64,000 nt of DNA from Isoetes taiwanensis. Its lineage: Eukaryota > Streptophyta > Lycopodiopsida > Isoetales > Isoetaceae. Shown piece after piece: positions 1 through 12,100 of the stretch. The position numbers and the translations under genes were made by a program. Each line of letters opens with the position of its first letter. Position 1 is the stretch's first letter. Below the pieces are notes generated by a model. That model searched no databases. It was not told where the DNA came from and saw nothing but the letters and a program-made list of their open reading frames with translations. The stretch covers positions 29,404,177 through 29,468,176 of the forward strand of contig JAJEKV010000001.1 in the NCBI GenBank assembly GCA_021234155.1. The letters run 5' to 3'.

Positions 1-888
1 TTTTAGCGCAGTCGGCAAAGGTTCGAAAGTGAACCGAAGCTCCCTTTGGCGCTGCAATCGATCTTCGCCAAGCAAACGCCGTTGTGGAAAACACTGGCGG
101 GAATTGAGGGCGGGAGCTAACGGTTATAATTGCCCGCGTGTGTAATCGACACCGAAGCTAGAGGCACGGACATTAGAAGCTACGTGCGGTTGACACACGG
201 AAACGCGAAACCAAGGCTCGGTGAAAAAGTTCTGTACAAGCTCGGCTCCCCATTGGCCGCGAGCTTTTTGACGTGGCATCGAGTAAGGGCCCTTATTTGA
301 TCTCAAAAAAACTCTAATGTATCAGATCGGATACGTTCTAATCAAGGCCCGCGAATATTTCACAGTAAACAAGTTACTCACATTCGATTTGATGGTCAGA
401 GGCAAAATTGAAGCTAGATAGTGAGAATGTTTCTTTGGAGATGAAAATAATGTTGAATATGCCTCCCAAGTTATCCAAAACATAAACATATGTTAGACTA
501 ATTTATTAAAGTCATTCATTCTGATGCCACATTACACCTTGGGGAACTTTTGCAATGAGGGGGAATTGCAAATAGAGGAAGGGGTGGTGTAAGAGGAAAT
601 GCAGCAATCAACCTAATCCAAGAATTTCCTTTTAGTTTCATGAATGTTTAAGCCACATTTCAAAGGGCAATGAATACCATATTCAAGGATACGCCTTCCT
701 TTTTATTTGAAGTGTTTTTGAATGATTTATGCTTAAATACTTCTACTAAGAGATCATTTTCCTTATCTGACAAGAATTTGTTCTATGATTTATGATAAAT
801 ACTTTTACTAAGGATCATTTTGCTTATCTGGCAAGATTTTTATCATCTCCGTGGATGATAAAAATCATTCTTTCTTTCTATGTATAGG
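1..888. other. No gene recognised; CG-rich left edge
   Basis: Nothing here can be assigned. The first roughly 330 bases are visibly richer in CG dinucleotides than what follows and carry a short minus-strand open frame of about 50 codons ending near 124. This could be the 5' end of a gene running off the left edge, but there is no recognisable domain. From about 400 to 888 the sequence is AT-rich and non-coding, with a short repeated phrase (TTTATGCTTAAATACTT near 727 and a similar one near 793). Confidence 0.4.
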
Positions 889-1607
889 TGCTGCCATGCT
901 ATGGTAGCATAGAAGGGCATGACACATGAGAATATACTTATGCTTGCATATTGATTTGAACACAAATGTACAAGCACTATTTATTTGAAGAATTCACATC
1001 CCTAGACATCACAAGTGAATTTTTGAAGACCAAGGTGAAGACATTCATGAAAGATCACACAAGCATGCAAGCAAAAGGAGATTCAAGCAAAGCAATTTGA
1101 AGTTTGGAAGACCCCTTGAGTTGACTTGGTATATGTTTTTACTTTGAGTTCTTGGCATGACTATTTCATATGATCCATTTCCAAAGCTCATCACCTCCTC
1201 TCCTATGCAAAACTTCTCACTTGCCTCAAATTCCATGCTTTACCTTCATATCCCATAGCAAATTTGGCAAAAGAATCTTTTTCTAATCAAAACATGTCAT
1301 TCATACACCATTCACACTTCACACATCCATCATGCCACCACCATCTTGAAAAAGCAAAAAATTCCATTCAAGTTGGCTACTCCCATGAGCTAAGGTCATA
1401 TTCTCTCTCTAAAAGTCAAAGTAGAGAGAGAAGTGCACAAATTCCTAAAGGGAGCATGAAGAAGTCAAGCAATCAAATCATTATACAAAAATTGCAAGTT
1501 CATATGCACTAGTGCCATGTTGCTCCATTTCATCACCAAAGGTTGCCAAATCACCATCCACATCATCACCATAGCCATGTCATCACCATAGCCATGTCAT
1601 CACGGGT
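889..1607 (+). repeat. Family-B LTR fragment, copy 1 (5' part)
   Basis: It begins with the family-B LTR start, TGCTGCCA followed by an inverted TGGTAGCA and CATAGAAG. It then shares landmarks with the copies at 48.5, 57.1 (inverted) and 58.9 kb: 'GTTTGGAAGACC', a 'TTTTCTAATCAAAAC' stretch, an AGAGAGAGA block, and a run of CATCATCAC words. It stops matching near 1607, so only the left third of the roughly 2.7-kb LTR is present. The short open frames inside it are incidental. Confidence 0.65.
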
Positions 1608-2380
1608 TGAAACACAATATAGTGTATCAAAAAAGTCTTATTTCGAACTACTAAAGTAGTTAGAAAATTAGTGGGAATGTCAGGTGGTATTTTGAATTTT
1701 CCGAAATTAACGGGGAGAGGGAGGGATCGGGATGAAATAGCAAGAATGGGAGGAGGGAATTCTTTTGCTGCCGACTCTTCTGGCTCCTTCGTCATTCAAC
1801 GTCCCACCTCTGCCACACAGCTAAAACGGCATCAAGTTTTCTCCTCCATCTTTTCCCTCAGGTTGTTCTTCCGGCATCATGAACGTTCTTGTTCTTTTTC
1901 GTGTTTTAAATCTTATTCTATTGCATTAGCTTCGTCTTCTCCAGTCTTCACACTAATGCTCTTTGTTTTAATCACCATAAGGCATAAAATTTGAAGCTGT
2001 TAATTCTCTAGTTAAATTTGCAGAGAAGAGGACTCGACCTAATTCATATTCTTTAAATTGAGTGCTCAGATAAATTGAGTGACTTTGCGTGATCTTCCCT
2101 AACTTCTTACCATAACTATTAAGTATTTTTAGCATACCTCATGTAATTGACTGAACATGCTTTATGTAAGTGAATAATGTAGGCAGCTTGTTGAATAATG
2201 CTGGGTCTTAATATTTTACATGTTGCTGAGTTCATCTTTCTAGGCAGGGAAAATATAGGACTGTAATAGCTCTTATGGACCAAAATCGTCTCTAGCCAAT
2301 TGTTACAAAATATTTACATTTGATTCAATAATTTCTTTAATTCTACCCAATCTTTAAACTCTGTCTTAATATGTTTACAG

Positions 2381-2945
2381 ATCTCATGGAAGCAGTACCA
2401 AACGATGCAATTCCAAATTTGAGCAGCAAAGGTTTGACCTTTAAGGAGTTATATAAATCAGAGGACAAGAATGTTGATGAGAATGACATGCGAAAGATGT
2501 GGGGTCCAAAGGTAAATGGTAAGTCTTGTTATAGTTCAGATTATTGAAGGAAAACAAGAAGGAAGAGTTTCTATCATTGTATACAAAAATACATGATCGT
2601 AAGAAGGTTTTAGGAGGGCAGGTGCCTCAAGCATTGGCAGTAGCATTTCTCTTACATTGCAATGGCCGTGAAATAAACTGGATGTGCTTCTACAAGCATG
2701 CAAAGTCAGCTGCAAAGAGTAGAGCACTTTCAAACAATGATTATGAGGATGGGCTGGAAAAAGTTACAACAAATGTTGTTCCTCAGTTGACAATGTCTCC
2801 AATTGCGCCAGTGCTTGTTGATAAGCCCACTTCACAAATCTATGTTAGCTCTAATGTGACATGTAAGACCCAGGTGAATGATGCCAATTACGCAAAAAAA
2901 AATACCAGGTACTATTTGATTGCTGTTTTTATTTTTATTTTTTTG
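2381..2945 (+). pseudogene. Exon-like coding fragment, unknown protein
   Basis: A possible 3' splice site (TTTACAG at 2374-2380) precedes an ATG at 2386 that opens about 44 codons of hydrophilic protein to about 2518. A second frame from 2544 to about 2911 adds some 120 codons, including GQVPQALAVAFLLHCNGRE. The 25-base gap between the two is too short for an intron, and the frames differ, so this reads as one exon broken by an indel. No family is recognised. It is on the same strand as the two decayed coding stretches downstream (to 6102) and may belong with them. Confidence 0.35.
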
Positions 2946-3293
2946 TAGTACATTCTTAGCTAAATCTAAAATCGTTGTTGTATTCATAGTTAGAAGCATG
3001 TGCTTGTATATGTTGTAAGTCAAACCTGAACTTGCAGTTAACTCATAGGTAAAAGCATGCATTTGTGAGTTGCAGCTACAAGCTTAAGCACATGTTATAG
3101 TTAATGTTTACTACTATCTTAATCATTCCAGTCACAGTTGCAATTGCAGGTGGAAGCTTACAGTTGTTTGTTGCAGATGTGTCATGCCTTACTATTTCTG
3201 GCCTCGGTCTGACCATGGTGCACCACGCCTTAGTAGTTGCAGATTCAGCCCACGTCATAGTGAGAGAGTGTGTCATGCGATTTGCGACTTCGG

Positions 3294-3475
3294 CTTGAAG
3301 CTTGTGTCCCATAGGTCAAAGTCACAGCTTGCAACTTGAAGCTTGTGTCCCATAGGTCAAAGTTGCAACTTCCAGCTTGAAGCTTGTGTCATAGGTCAAA
3401 GATACGACTTTGCGACTTGAAGCTTACGTCCCATAGGTCAAAGTTACTGACTTGCAACTTGTGTCTTATAGCTGC
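3294..3475. repeat. 41-bp minisatellite, about 4 copies
   Basis: The phrase CTTGAAGCTTGTGTCCCATA recurs at 3294, 3335, 3376 and 3416, giving a period of 40-41 bp. Each unit continues into GGTCAAAG and a variable 'gcaactt' linker. The left flank (about 3000-3290) holds looser, degenerate versions of the same words (TTGCAG, AGCTACAAG). Confidence 0.8.
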
Positions 3476-3554
3476 AAGTTAATGGCGATCAATTGTTTAT
3501 CTAATTTATTCAATATTCTAATTTAGTGTCTCTTTGTGTTTTAGAGATGTCGAG

Positions 3555-4283
3555 GATATTGGAGGAATGGATTTCTATTGAGAACATGATGTGAACAAAG
3601 CGACTATCGAAGCGCAACTAAGTGACGAAAAAGTGCAGTGTCATCAAAGAAAATATTAAAGGTTTTGAAGCTAGGCAGGTTAGTGTGGCGAATGAGATTA
3701 AGAAGTACCAAGATTTGTGCACAAAGCTCTCAAGTGCAGCGAAGGAGGGTGTTGAGGCGATGAATTGACTTGCAAGAAAGAGATCTTGAAGAATTGGGTC
3801 TAGCTTTGAAGCAAGCTCGACGACGACTTCTTGAATTGAGAGATTTCTAGAGATGTCGAGTTGGAGCAGACTAAACAAATTGAGGCCCCGCCCTTATGAT
3901 TTGTTGACATCTCGATCCAAAGCATGTGCAAACCTTTTGAGTTCGATCCTTGTTTGCCTACCCAAACACCGGTCGTTGTTCATAGTATGAAGGAAGATTT
4001 GAGCATTAATTTGAATGAAGCATGCCCATTTTGTAACAGGTCACTGACATTGGATGATATGCTCTTGCCAATCATTATTGTCGAGTGTAGACATGCATAT
4101 CATGTGGCATGTTGCGTAGTGCATTTCAGGTAGCATCTTCCCATGCCATTATTTTTCGAATGATTTTTTTTTTAATGGTTTTTTTTTTTTTTTTTGCAGT
4201 TGCTCTACAATATGTTGTTATACCGATTGTGGATATAACATGTCAAAATCATGGCTGTCTTTTCTTGGATTAAAGGGGTGCTA
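3555..4283 (+). pseudogene. Coiled-coil plus RING-like Cys/His fragment
   Basis: From about 3640 to 3850 charged, heptad-like coding sequence can be followed only by switching frame. From 3924 a 69-codon frame contains ACPFCNRSL and, 22 residues later, VECRHAYHVACC. This is a Cx2C ... CxHxxHxxC arrangement like the first part of a RING or PHD finger. After a likely intron (GT near 4130, a T-rich tract and CAG near 4198), CSTICCYTDCG could supply the last ligands, and a TAG follows near 4281. The coiled-coil part has several frame breaks, so the locus is probably dead. The RING assignment rests on spacing alone. Confidence 0.35.
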
Positions 4284-4377
4284 GAAGTCCAACATTAGCA
4301 TAACCCTAGATTCGCACGGTTGGTTGTATTCATTATTTTCAGCTCACACAAGATAACTTAATGAATGTTACTTGCAT

Positions 4378-6102
4378 ATGGAAACAGAGAAATCGAGAAT
4401 GAAAGGTGTTAGCTCCACCCCGGCATCCATATCATATCCCAAGGAACATAAACTTATGCCGAGACGTTTGAGCACTGCATTAACAACTGGGAAGGGTGCT
4501 ATGGACATTATTTCTTACAAAGAGCAGAAGGACAATGATGGTAACAAATCTAAAAATGTTTTCTAATGTGCAGGATTTATTGCAACTTCTAAAAAGCATG
4601 ACCATGTATATGTTCTTCACATTTGCAAAACACAGATAGTCAAGGACAATCAGCAACTGGTTTGGAATTGCACGATAGCTGTAAAACTCTGATGTCTTTT
4701 GAGCCAAACACTGCAATCTTGATTCATTCAGGTAATTATATGTTCAAATGGACTAGCTTTTTACAATGATTACATGATTAGTTGCTCTCTTAGTTTTTGC
4801 TCCAAAGAGTAGTCCACAAGTCTGTTGCATGTTGTTGCATAGCAATGATTTTTTATTTATGTACATCTAGATATTCAAGGCCACTCATCAAAGATAGGTA
4901 CTGCTGTGGAAGCTAAAGGTAAAAACAAAGAGTTGATATTTCACGAAGAGAATGAGCCAAAGACGACAATGATTTCACCAGGTAATGCATGTTTGGACAA
5001 ACTAGGTTTCTGCAAAACTTATGTGTTTGTTATTACATGTTGTCAATTTAGCTTTCTGTAATGCTTTTAGAGTTAAAGAGACCGCAACATGCGAAAGATG
5101 TGAACGACACCGCTTCATAACCTTGTGGAAATAAACTGAATGTGGGCAGTCCGCTTGTTGTCAATGGGAAGGCTACTTTGTGTCAATCAAAGTTTGTTGG
5201 TGCAGCAAACGATAATAAGGCCATTGAAACCCATGGTAGTCTTCCCATTTCATCATGTAGTCCAGTTGTGAAGACAAAGAAAGAGACATCTCATCGAACA
5301 CAATCACAAGAATCTGTTTCACCTGGTAATTCTTTGTTATTTTTGTATGAAGTGTTTCATATTTGTTTATTTAAAGCATTTCCTTCCAGGAAATGCAAGG
5401 GCTCTAATGGCTGCAAGGAAGAAAATTAAACGTAGCGAAGTATTTAGTAGCCCTTCCAAGTCTCCATGTAACAAAAGGATGAAGTCGCATAAAAAGCTTT
5501 TGATTTTTGAGCTAGATGGAGTCTTGCTGAAGCTATTTGAGAATACTGAGCCATTGCCAAGTTGTGTCATGGATGGTGCAGAACTAAAGCACCTTAATCA
5601 CACAAAGATAGCTGTATTGCACCCGAAGGCTAAGGAGCTTCTAGAGTGGTGCATGGATAACTTCAAGATTGCCATTTGGACAACAATGAGCAGCACTGCA
5701 ACTAATCTTATTCTGAATCAAATGTTTGAAAAAGCTGTTCGATAAAGCTTATAGTTTACATGGTCTTCAGGTAAGTGCACAAATACGGCATTCAAAGTTG
5801 ATAGGAAGCCTATTTTGTTGAAGGAGTTGAACAAGGTTTATTCTGAAATGAAGGGAGCATGGATGCACCATAACACATTGCTAATCGATGATATGTTGTA
5901 CCGTGGTTTTAAGAACAGTCCACATACGATGGTATGCCCTAACACTTATCAACCATCTAGAAGAGATGGTGACTTCTTGGCTGAACATCTAAAACCATGG
6001 CTGGAAGGACTGTTAGAAGCTGAGAATGTGGAAGTGTATGTTCAGGCCAATCCATTAACTAACTTTCTGGTAAGGCTTCCAAGAAAGCCGTTGATACTCT
6101 AA
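4378..6102 (+). pseudogene. FCP1/NIF-like (CTD phosphatase-like) HAD gene, broken
   Basis: A multi-exon coding stretch. Plausible exons follow each other with phase-compatible GT/AG borders at about 4378-4570, 4640-4730, 4872-4981, 5072-5324 and 5390 onward. The last part carries the recognisable domain: LLIFELDGVLLK at about 5500-5530 (HAD motif 1), AIWTTMSS near 5680 (motif 2), and LLIDDMLYRGFKNSPHTMV near 5880-5935 (acidic motif 3). This order is that of the FCP1/NIF/TIM50-type phosphatases. In motif 1 the expected nucleophile Asp is Glu (codon GAG, 5509-5511), while the second Asp is kept. In-frame stops lie at 5118 (TAA), 5743 (TAA) and 5752 (TAG); coding resemblance resumes directly after each. 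It is most likely a pseudogene, although an unmodelled intron could bypass the 5118 stop. Confidence 0.6.
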
Positions 6103-6270
6103 AGAAATACAAGTATTACTGACAAGAATTCTGTTGTAATTGCTTCAATTTATTCAATATAACTCTTTCTCACTTTACATTCTTTCTGATTTTGCTTTTA
6201 TCAGATTATAATGTAACATGATTTGTTATTGATTTGGAATCATTGTATTGATATTGATGCATTTCTTGTA

Positions 6271-6487
6271 AACATTGTATGTTATTCTCAAACCAGAGAT
6301 TTCAAAATCATTCATTGCATTTGTTTATGCAATTGTTTCTGCACTTTGTTCATTAGATTGAAATAGATAGAATAGATTGTGCAATTGAATATGCAATTGA
6401 TAACTAACATTGTATGTTATTCTCAAACCACAGATTTCAAAATCATTCATTGCATTTGTTTATGCAATTGTTTCTGCACTTTGTTTA
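6271..6487. repeat. Direct repeat, 135-bp offset
   Basis: A block of about 82 bases starting AACATTGTATGTTATTCTCA occurs at 6271 and again at 6406 with few differences. The second copy runs into a small TTTATGCATTTG repeat up to 6540. Short open frames across it have repeat-driven composition and are not taken as genes. Confidence 0.75.
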
Positions 6488-7131
6488 TGCAATTTGTTCA
6501 TTGCATTTGTTTATGCATTTGTTTATGCATTTGTTTCTGCACTATCTGTTTGTGGCTGATTCAGATTATGAAGGGATCCTTGGACAAACCAAGTTATACT
6601 ATCCTTTTCATGAGGTTTAGGACTTATTTTGCTTGCAAGTTTAGAGACTCTAACATCAAAGTCTTCTGGTTTCTCATCATGCTTAATTTGTATCAGTCTC
6701 TGCACTTAACAACCTATTTTATAGCCATTTAACTCACACAAACCCAGCCAACAACTGCACGTAACAACCTATTTTATAGCCACACTACCTGCACAGCACC
6801 AGCGAACTATTATTGTGTTAAAATCAAAGTTAAACCTGGAGGATCAACTCAGGGTTTAGGGTTGAGGGAGAAATATTGCATGCAGGTATAAAAAGATAGA
6901 GCAGTTCATGGGAGAAACAGTAATATATTATCATAATATGTATCAAGTGTTTACATTCGGAATCATAAGTTACTCATTCAAGAGCTTACAGAAAAAAGTT
7001 CACTTAGAAAAAGCTTAAATCCAAAACTTCTTTACACAAAAAACATCATTTACACAAAAATTTGTCCAGGTAGCCGAGAAAGCCATATATCCAGGTAGCC
7101 GAGAAATCCATAGAGCCGAGAAGATAGAAGA

Positions 7132-7398
7132 TCATGAACGTGAAGGCGTCATCAGCTGAACATGAAGGTCATCGCCATGAGCTTCTATGTGCATCTCCAG
7201 AAGGCGTTCATCAGTTGCATGCACACGGTCTATCCACTGCTGGACCTTAGATGAGACTGCAGCTCCTTTTCTTTGCAGCCGATTCACCTCCAGACAAGAG
7301 AATTTGGCCACAATCTTCAGTTTAATGCCCTCACGGCGGTGGCTGGAAGCAACAGACTCCTCCATTGGCACCCTGGCAGTAAACTTGATCCTCGCCAT
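7132..7398 (-). CDS. Small hypothetical ORF
   Basis: An ATG at 7398 opens 88 codons on the minus strand, with a basic, hydrophilic product and no domain I recognise. A frame upstream stays open to about 7467 without a better start. It sits between non-coding tandem repeats, with no obvious promoter or splice partner. It could be an exon of a decayed gene or chance; it is listed because its composition is less repetitive than that of neighbouring frames. Confidence 0.15.
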   Translation of the reverse strand: MARIKFTARVPMEESVASSHRREGIKLKIVAKFSCLEVNRLQRKGAAVSSKVQQWIDRVHATDERLLEMHIEAHGDDLHVQLMTPSRS

Positions 7399-7539
7399 AG
7401 AAGAGTGATCGTTCCTGCTGCAAACGGAAATAGTGAAAATGAAGAGTGAACGATCCTGCTGCTGCATGCAAACTTAAAAGCACGCCTCAAAAGTCGAGCC
7501 CAACATTCGTATGGGGTGTTTGCTCAAAAGAATGTTCAC

Positions 7540-7640
7540 AATTTTGCAAAGCAATGTGCATGTTCATATGCAAAGCAATGGTCACAATTTTGCAAAGCAA
7601 TGTGCATGTTCATTATGCAAAGCAATGGTCACAATTATGT
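7540..7640. repeat. Short tandem duplication
   Basis: The phrase TTTTGCAAAGCAATGTGCAT is present twice, about 49 bp apart, each time followed by a GCAAAGCAATGGTCACAATT segment. This is low-copy tandem duplication of non-coding sequence. Confidence 0.7.
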
Positions 7641-7696
7641 TTATTATGGTCACAATTGAAAATCCAAAAATCTGCAAAAGGAATGGATCCCCATGG

Positions 7697-8092
7697 CAAC
7701 CACTACAGCCATTTAGGGTTCGAAGGGGGTGGACTTTTCGAACTCAAAAGGGTGGGTGAGGAATGGATCCCCATGGCAAGGGTTGGGCTCTTACCATGAG
7801 GACCCAATCCAACTTCAAATTGAAAACAACTACCTTATATATGCCTACTTTTTTTAAGACATAAGTATGTGGGATATTTCAACCACTACAGCCATTTAGG
7901 GTTCGAAGAGGGTGGAGTTAGGTTCGAAGAGGGTGGAGTTTTCGAACTCAAAAGGGTGGGTGAGGAATGGATCCACGTGGAAAGGGTTGGGCTCCTCCCA
8001 CGTGGACCTAATCCAACTTCAAATTGAAAACAACTACCTTATATATGACTATTTTTTTTTAAGACCTAAGCATGTGGGATATTTCAACCACT
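7697..8092. repeat. Tandem duplication (about 190 bp x 2) with G-box and TATA-like words
   Basis: The block starting CAACCACTACAGCCATTTAG at 7697 recurs at 7880, and its first bases recur again at 8085. The second unit is longer by an internal 22-bp duplication of GGTTCGAAGAGGGTGGAGTT. The second unit carries two CCACGTGG palindromes where the first has CCCATGG and CCATGAGG. Each unit has a TTATATATG stretch followed by poly-T. No gene can be attached to these promoter-like words. Confidence 0.75.
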
Positions 8093-8858
8093 ACAAAACA
8101 AACAGCAAACTTTGTGGCAAGCTGCACCTTTTGTCTGATTTCCTTTATGGCCTGGACAAAGTTTTGTTATCACAAGGAAAACTATAGAAATGAAAGCTAT
8201 TGTAGTGGAGCAATACACCAATCACTTTATTCATTTTTCTTCCAAACTAATAAAACTTTTACCACTGTTATCATCCTTCTCTCCCTGCTGCAGTCAACAC
8301 AAGATAATGGACAATCTCTCCCTGCTGCAGCCAACAAAAGCTAATAGACAAAGCAATGCAAATGAAAAACTTCAAAACTAAAACAGTGATAATACAATTT
8401 TGCATCCGATCTATTGCTTCCCAAAACAGAGCAGGGATATTTCTTTGTATTCAAGCTGCAATTGACAGTACAGTACAAGTCCAAGTTGGACATTCAAATA
8501 TTCAAATAATCGTTTGCTGATGATGCAACATCAAGCAACAATAAGATTTACAATAAGGCCTATTTCCAGGTGAATGCTTCAACTTCACAATGTAGATTCT
8601 TCAGCACTGCGTGTAACTTCTGTAACTGTAATAATTGTATATCTCCCATGTAGCAGCAAATAATATGCTCAGTGAACTCACAGAGACATCAAGCTGCTGC
8701 ACCACATTATGGAGACATTGATCTATCCTTATCATTTGGAGAATTCAACGATATACTGGAAGCAATAATGAAGTAAACATAACAATTCAGATCTTCACAA
8801 ATACAAATCACAGATAATTCTATGCAATAGGACTTAGTTCCAACAGAAGGTAGAGGCG

Positions 8859-9085
8859 TCTGGGCGTTTGGTCTAGTGGTAACACACTAGTTCCTTAGCA
8901 ATGTGGTCTCGAGTTCGAGACCGCCCAGAATCGCACTCGGTACTATTGGGGGTCAAATCCCAACAGACGCAATGTAAGGTGGTTGGGGGCAGGGCCCAAC
9001 CGAGCAATGTAGTGTGGTGTGTGATCACATGTCCAGTTGGATGCTGCCTAGTGGCGTGACGTTAAAACTACTATCTTAAACCTGC
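8859..9085 (+). mobile_element. tRNA-derived SINE
   Basis: The head (8859-8930) looks like a tRNA. TCTGGGCG at the start pairs with CGCCCAGA at the end. An A-box-like TGGTCTAGTGGTAA lies at about 8869, and a B-box-like GAGTTCGAGACC at about 8911-8922. The body of roughly 150 bases is not tRNA-like, and the element ends in TGACGTTAAAACTACTATC. This is the layout of a plant SINE with an internal Pol III promoter. No convincing target duplication was found by eye, so the borders are approximate. Confidence 0.75.
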
Positions 9086-9193
9086 AACAAATAATGGTAT
9101 AGTAAAGTCTCAATGCAATGCATGGAAGAAGAATTAAATCTGTAATAAGTACAAGTACCTTTGTCTTCAAGAAGCAGCCTTCCACATTTACTG

Positions 9194-12100
9194 TTAGTCT
9201 TCATCATCACTTAACACATCAGGAAGATTGTCTAAAATTTTCTCACTATCAGCTTCATTGAGTGTGTATACAACTTTGTTTCCCTTCAGCCGATGTTTCG
9301 CTTGTGGCATGGCCAACTTAGTTCCACAAACTTGAGTGGCGTACACTATTGCATTTGGCTGATCAGAGCATAAAACATAGCTGGTTTGTGATCTTGCTAC
9401 CTTTTTAAAGTAAATACCTTCAAAGAGCTCCTCTCCTGGATAAAATGTTTGGCCATTGACCTTAAAGGCTTCCTTAACAACATACTTAGTCGTTGTGCAT
9501 TTCATCATCCAAAATAATGCCCCTCTTCATTATCCTTTGGAGCAGCAATTGCAAAATTGTCACCCACTCTTATGTCATTTGTCAAAATAGTTGATTGTAT
9601 GGAAAACCTGGCTCTTTCAGATTTGCGTTGCTCAAATTCATCAGCCAATGCCTTGCTTGGTACAACTGTAACAAGCTCCCAATTATCTACATAATCCTTC
9701 TTCATGCATTTCTCTCATTCCGCATCTAAGCAATTTACACAAAAGCAAGATAAACGTCTTACATTCAATTGGGTAGGGCATTCTAGATTGAATCCATGAA
9801 CAGAATGAATGTTTCTTGTGTCTTCTATAGTCTCTGCTCCCCAAAGGTTCTTTCTATTTACCCCCTCCACTTCCCAAAACCATCTTCTGACTGATTTCCT
9901 TTCAAACTAGAAGATGGAGCAGTAAATGCAAAGCCCTCCTTGGCTACTTTGACAATATCAGTTGCACCTTCAATTTTTAAAGATGATTGTCTCTTCATCA
10001 ATTCCCTCAACCACCGTTTTAATTCTGCACCTTTACCATCATGCTCGCCTTTACCATGGTTCGAGCCAAAAAAATTCCACATCATCTCAATTTGTGTGTC
10101 ATGTGAGTATCGTCCGACAAAATAGAATGGTCTTGCTGCTTTGAATTGTGATGCTGCTCCATCTAAAAAGACCCAATGTTTATTTGGATCCATGCCCTGT
10201 TGTTTCATAAAGTCATAATGCATCATAAAAGCGTGTTGAACAAACAATGTATCGTGCTTTGTATCATCAGATATATAATAATGAGTGTCTTTTATCATAT
10301 CACCTGACACAGAGTCTACATAGTATGTAATATGCACTAAGATAGTAACCTGTTTAGTAGTCCAATATGCAGACTGAACTTGGTTCTGTAGCTGAATAGA
10401 AAAATTCTCAGCAAAATCGACCACTGACACAAGAATGCCAGGAGGAAGGTTTTCAAGCAGTTCCTTGAATTGCTTTGCTTGCCACTTATGCCTGAAACTA
10501 TGCAAAGGAAACTTAGCCAACCTGTCAATCAATTTATGCGTCAACGTTCGTGGTTTAGTCTCTTTCCACAAACGCTTAAGTACTTTCTTCGGTTTTCCCC
10601 ACTTATCCTTACCACCTTCCTCGTAATCCCAATACTCTCAACTAGGTCTGATGACTCTAATGGACATATTGGTGGTAGCTGGGATATACCACAATTGCTA
10701 CAAAGCCCATATATGCAATCTTTTTGTGAAATTCTTGATTTTCCTCCCTTGGGCAAAGGATAGACTGCCATAGCTCTGTAGTTGTTTTATATTTCTTCGT
10801 CCTAGCAATACAAATGTCTTGTTCCATACACTGACATACTCCACATGCACAACTACAAGAATTCACATGCTGGTCCCTCAACTTATTAAAACCATCTAAC
10901 AACATTTGCAACCTCACATGATGTATGCAGCAGCAAGAGTTAAATTGCTTCAATTTCAGTACATACCATGGCTTTAATTTCTCAAATGCCCTTTGATGGA
11001 TCTTCACCTCTGGATATTGCTCTTTCAATTTAAGAAATAGTTCGGACTGCATAACAAAGTCGTAGTGAGTTCATATTCATGGCCTACATATAAGAAAGAG
11101 CTCACAAATAACAACTAAAGCTATAACTAGTACACAAGAAAGCTCATGCAACTAAGATTGCACTGCATTTGCAACTAGAACTACAACACCAACTACAACT
11201 ATCCTATATTTGCATTTGCAACTGGAACTGAAACAACAATTACCGCTATTAATTAGACTGTCATTATCACCTGCAACTGTAACTATTTGTAAATATGACT
11301 GCAATCATGAATCGATTGAAACATGACTATAACTAATCAGTAGCTATTGTCATTTGCAACTAAGCGTAGCTAGTTTCTAAGCTGTAACCATTGTCATTTC
11401 AGAATCGCTATTGGGAGTATAAGCTGTGACTTGAACCTGTAACCTACTAGTCTACTCCAACTACAACTTGAAAGTAGGAGCTACAATTTCAGGATTGGAA
11501 CTAAAACTTGAACTATAACATGATCTCTACCATACAAGAACTTGGAACTCTAACTACTCATAATGTAGTCTGCAACTACTATCATCTTTCACAAATAACA
11601 AATTAAAGAAAAAAAAATAAATGTCGTACAAACATATAAAATCTAACCAAGCAACTTGCATTAATCAGAATTTATAAATTTTTTACAATGTAGAAAAAGG
11701 AAGGAAGGAATGAACCTGTGTTTCCTCCAAATAATGTGTGGCATGTTCTTGTTTAATACTCTTTGCCAGCCTTTTGTATCTCACATCCTTTGCATTCGGT
11801 GAAACCCTTGTATTTGCATCCCAAAATTCATGAACCAGCTCAATGACATCATCTGTAATCGAACTGAGCCTGGAAGTTCAGTTAAGCCTGCATTTGATAG
11901 ATCGAAGCAGGGTAAAGAGCAAGTCGGAGAAATTTTCCAAGCGACTCTTTATGCAAGTTGATCCCTTTTTATGTAACTCGGGCTTTGGAAGGCTCCTAGG
12001 AAATACCAAAATATGGTTGTCCGAGGGTTTGTCTATAGGAAGAAGCCACAGGAAACTCCTAACTTTGCTGTAGCAGCTTATTCCTATGGGATGACACCTA

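Noticed and set aside
3294-3475. CRISPR-like array
   Set aside because: The units are contiguous diverged minisatellite copies without unique spacers, in plant nuclear DNA.
5118-5754. In-frame stops of the phosphatase gene being repaired by U-to-C RNA editing
   Set aside because: Such editing is known in organelles of ferns and hornworts; this is spliced nuclear-type sequence, so ordinary pseudogenisation is simpler.
8859-8930. A functional tRNA gene
   Set aside because: The acceptor, A-box and B-box resemble a tRNA, but the middle does not give a proper anticodon arm, and the sequence runs on into a SINE body.
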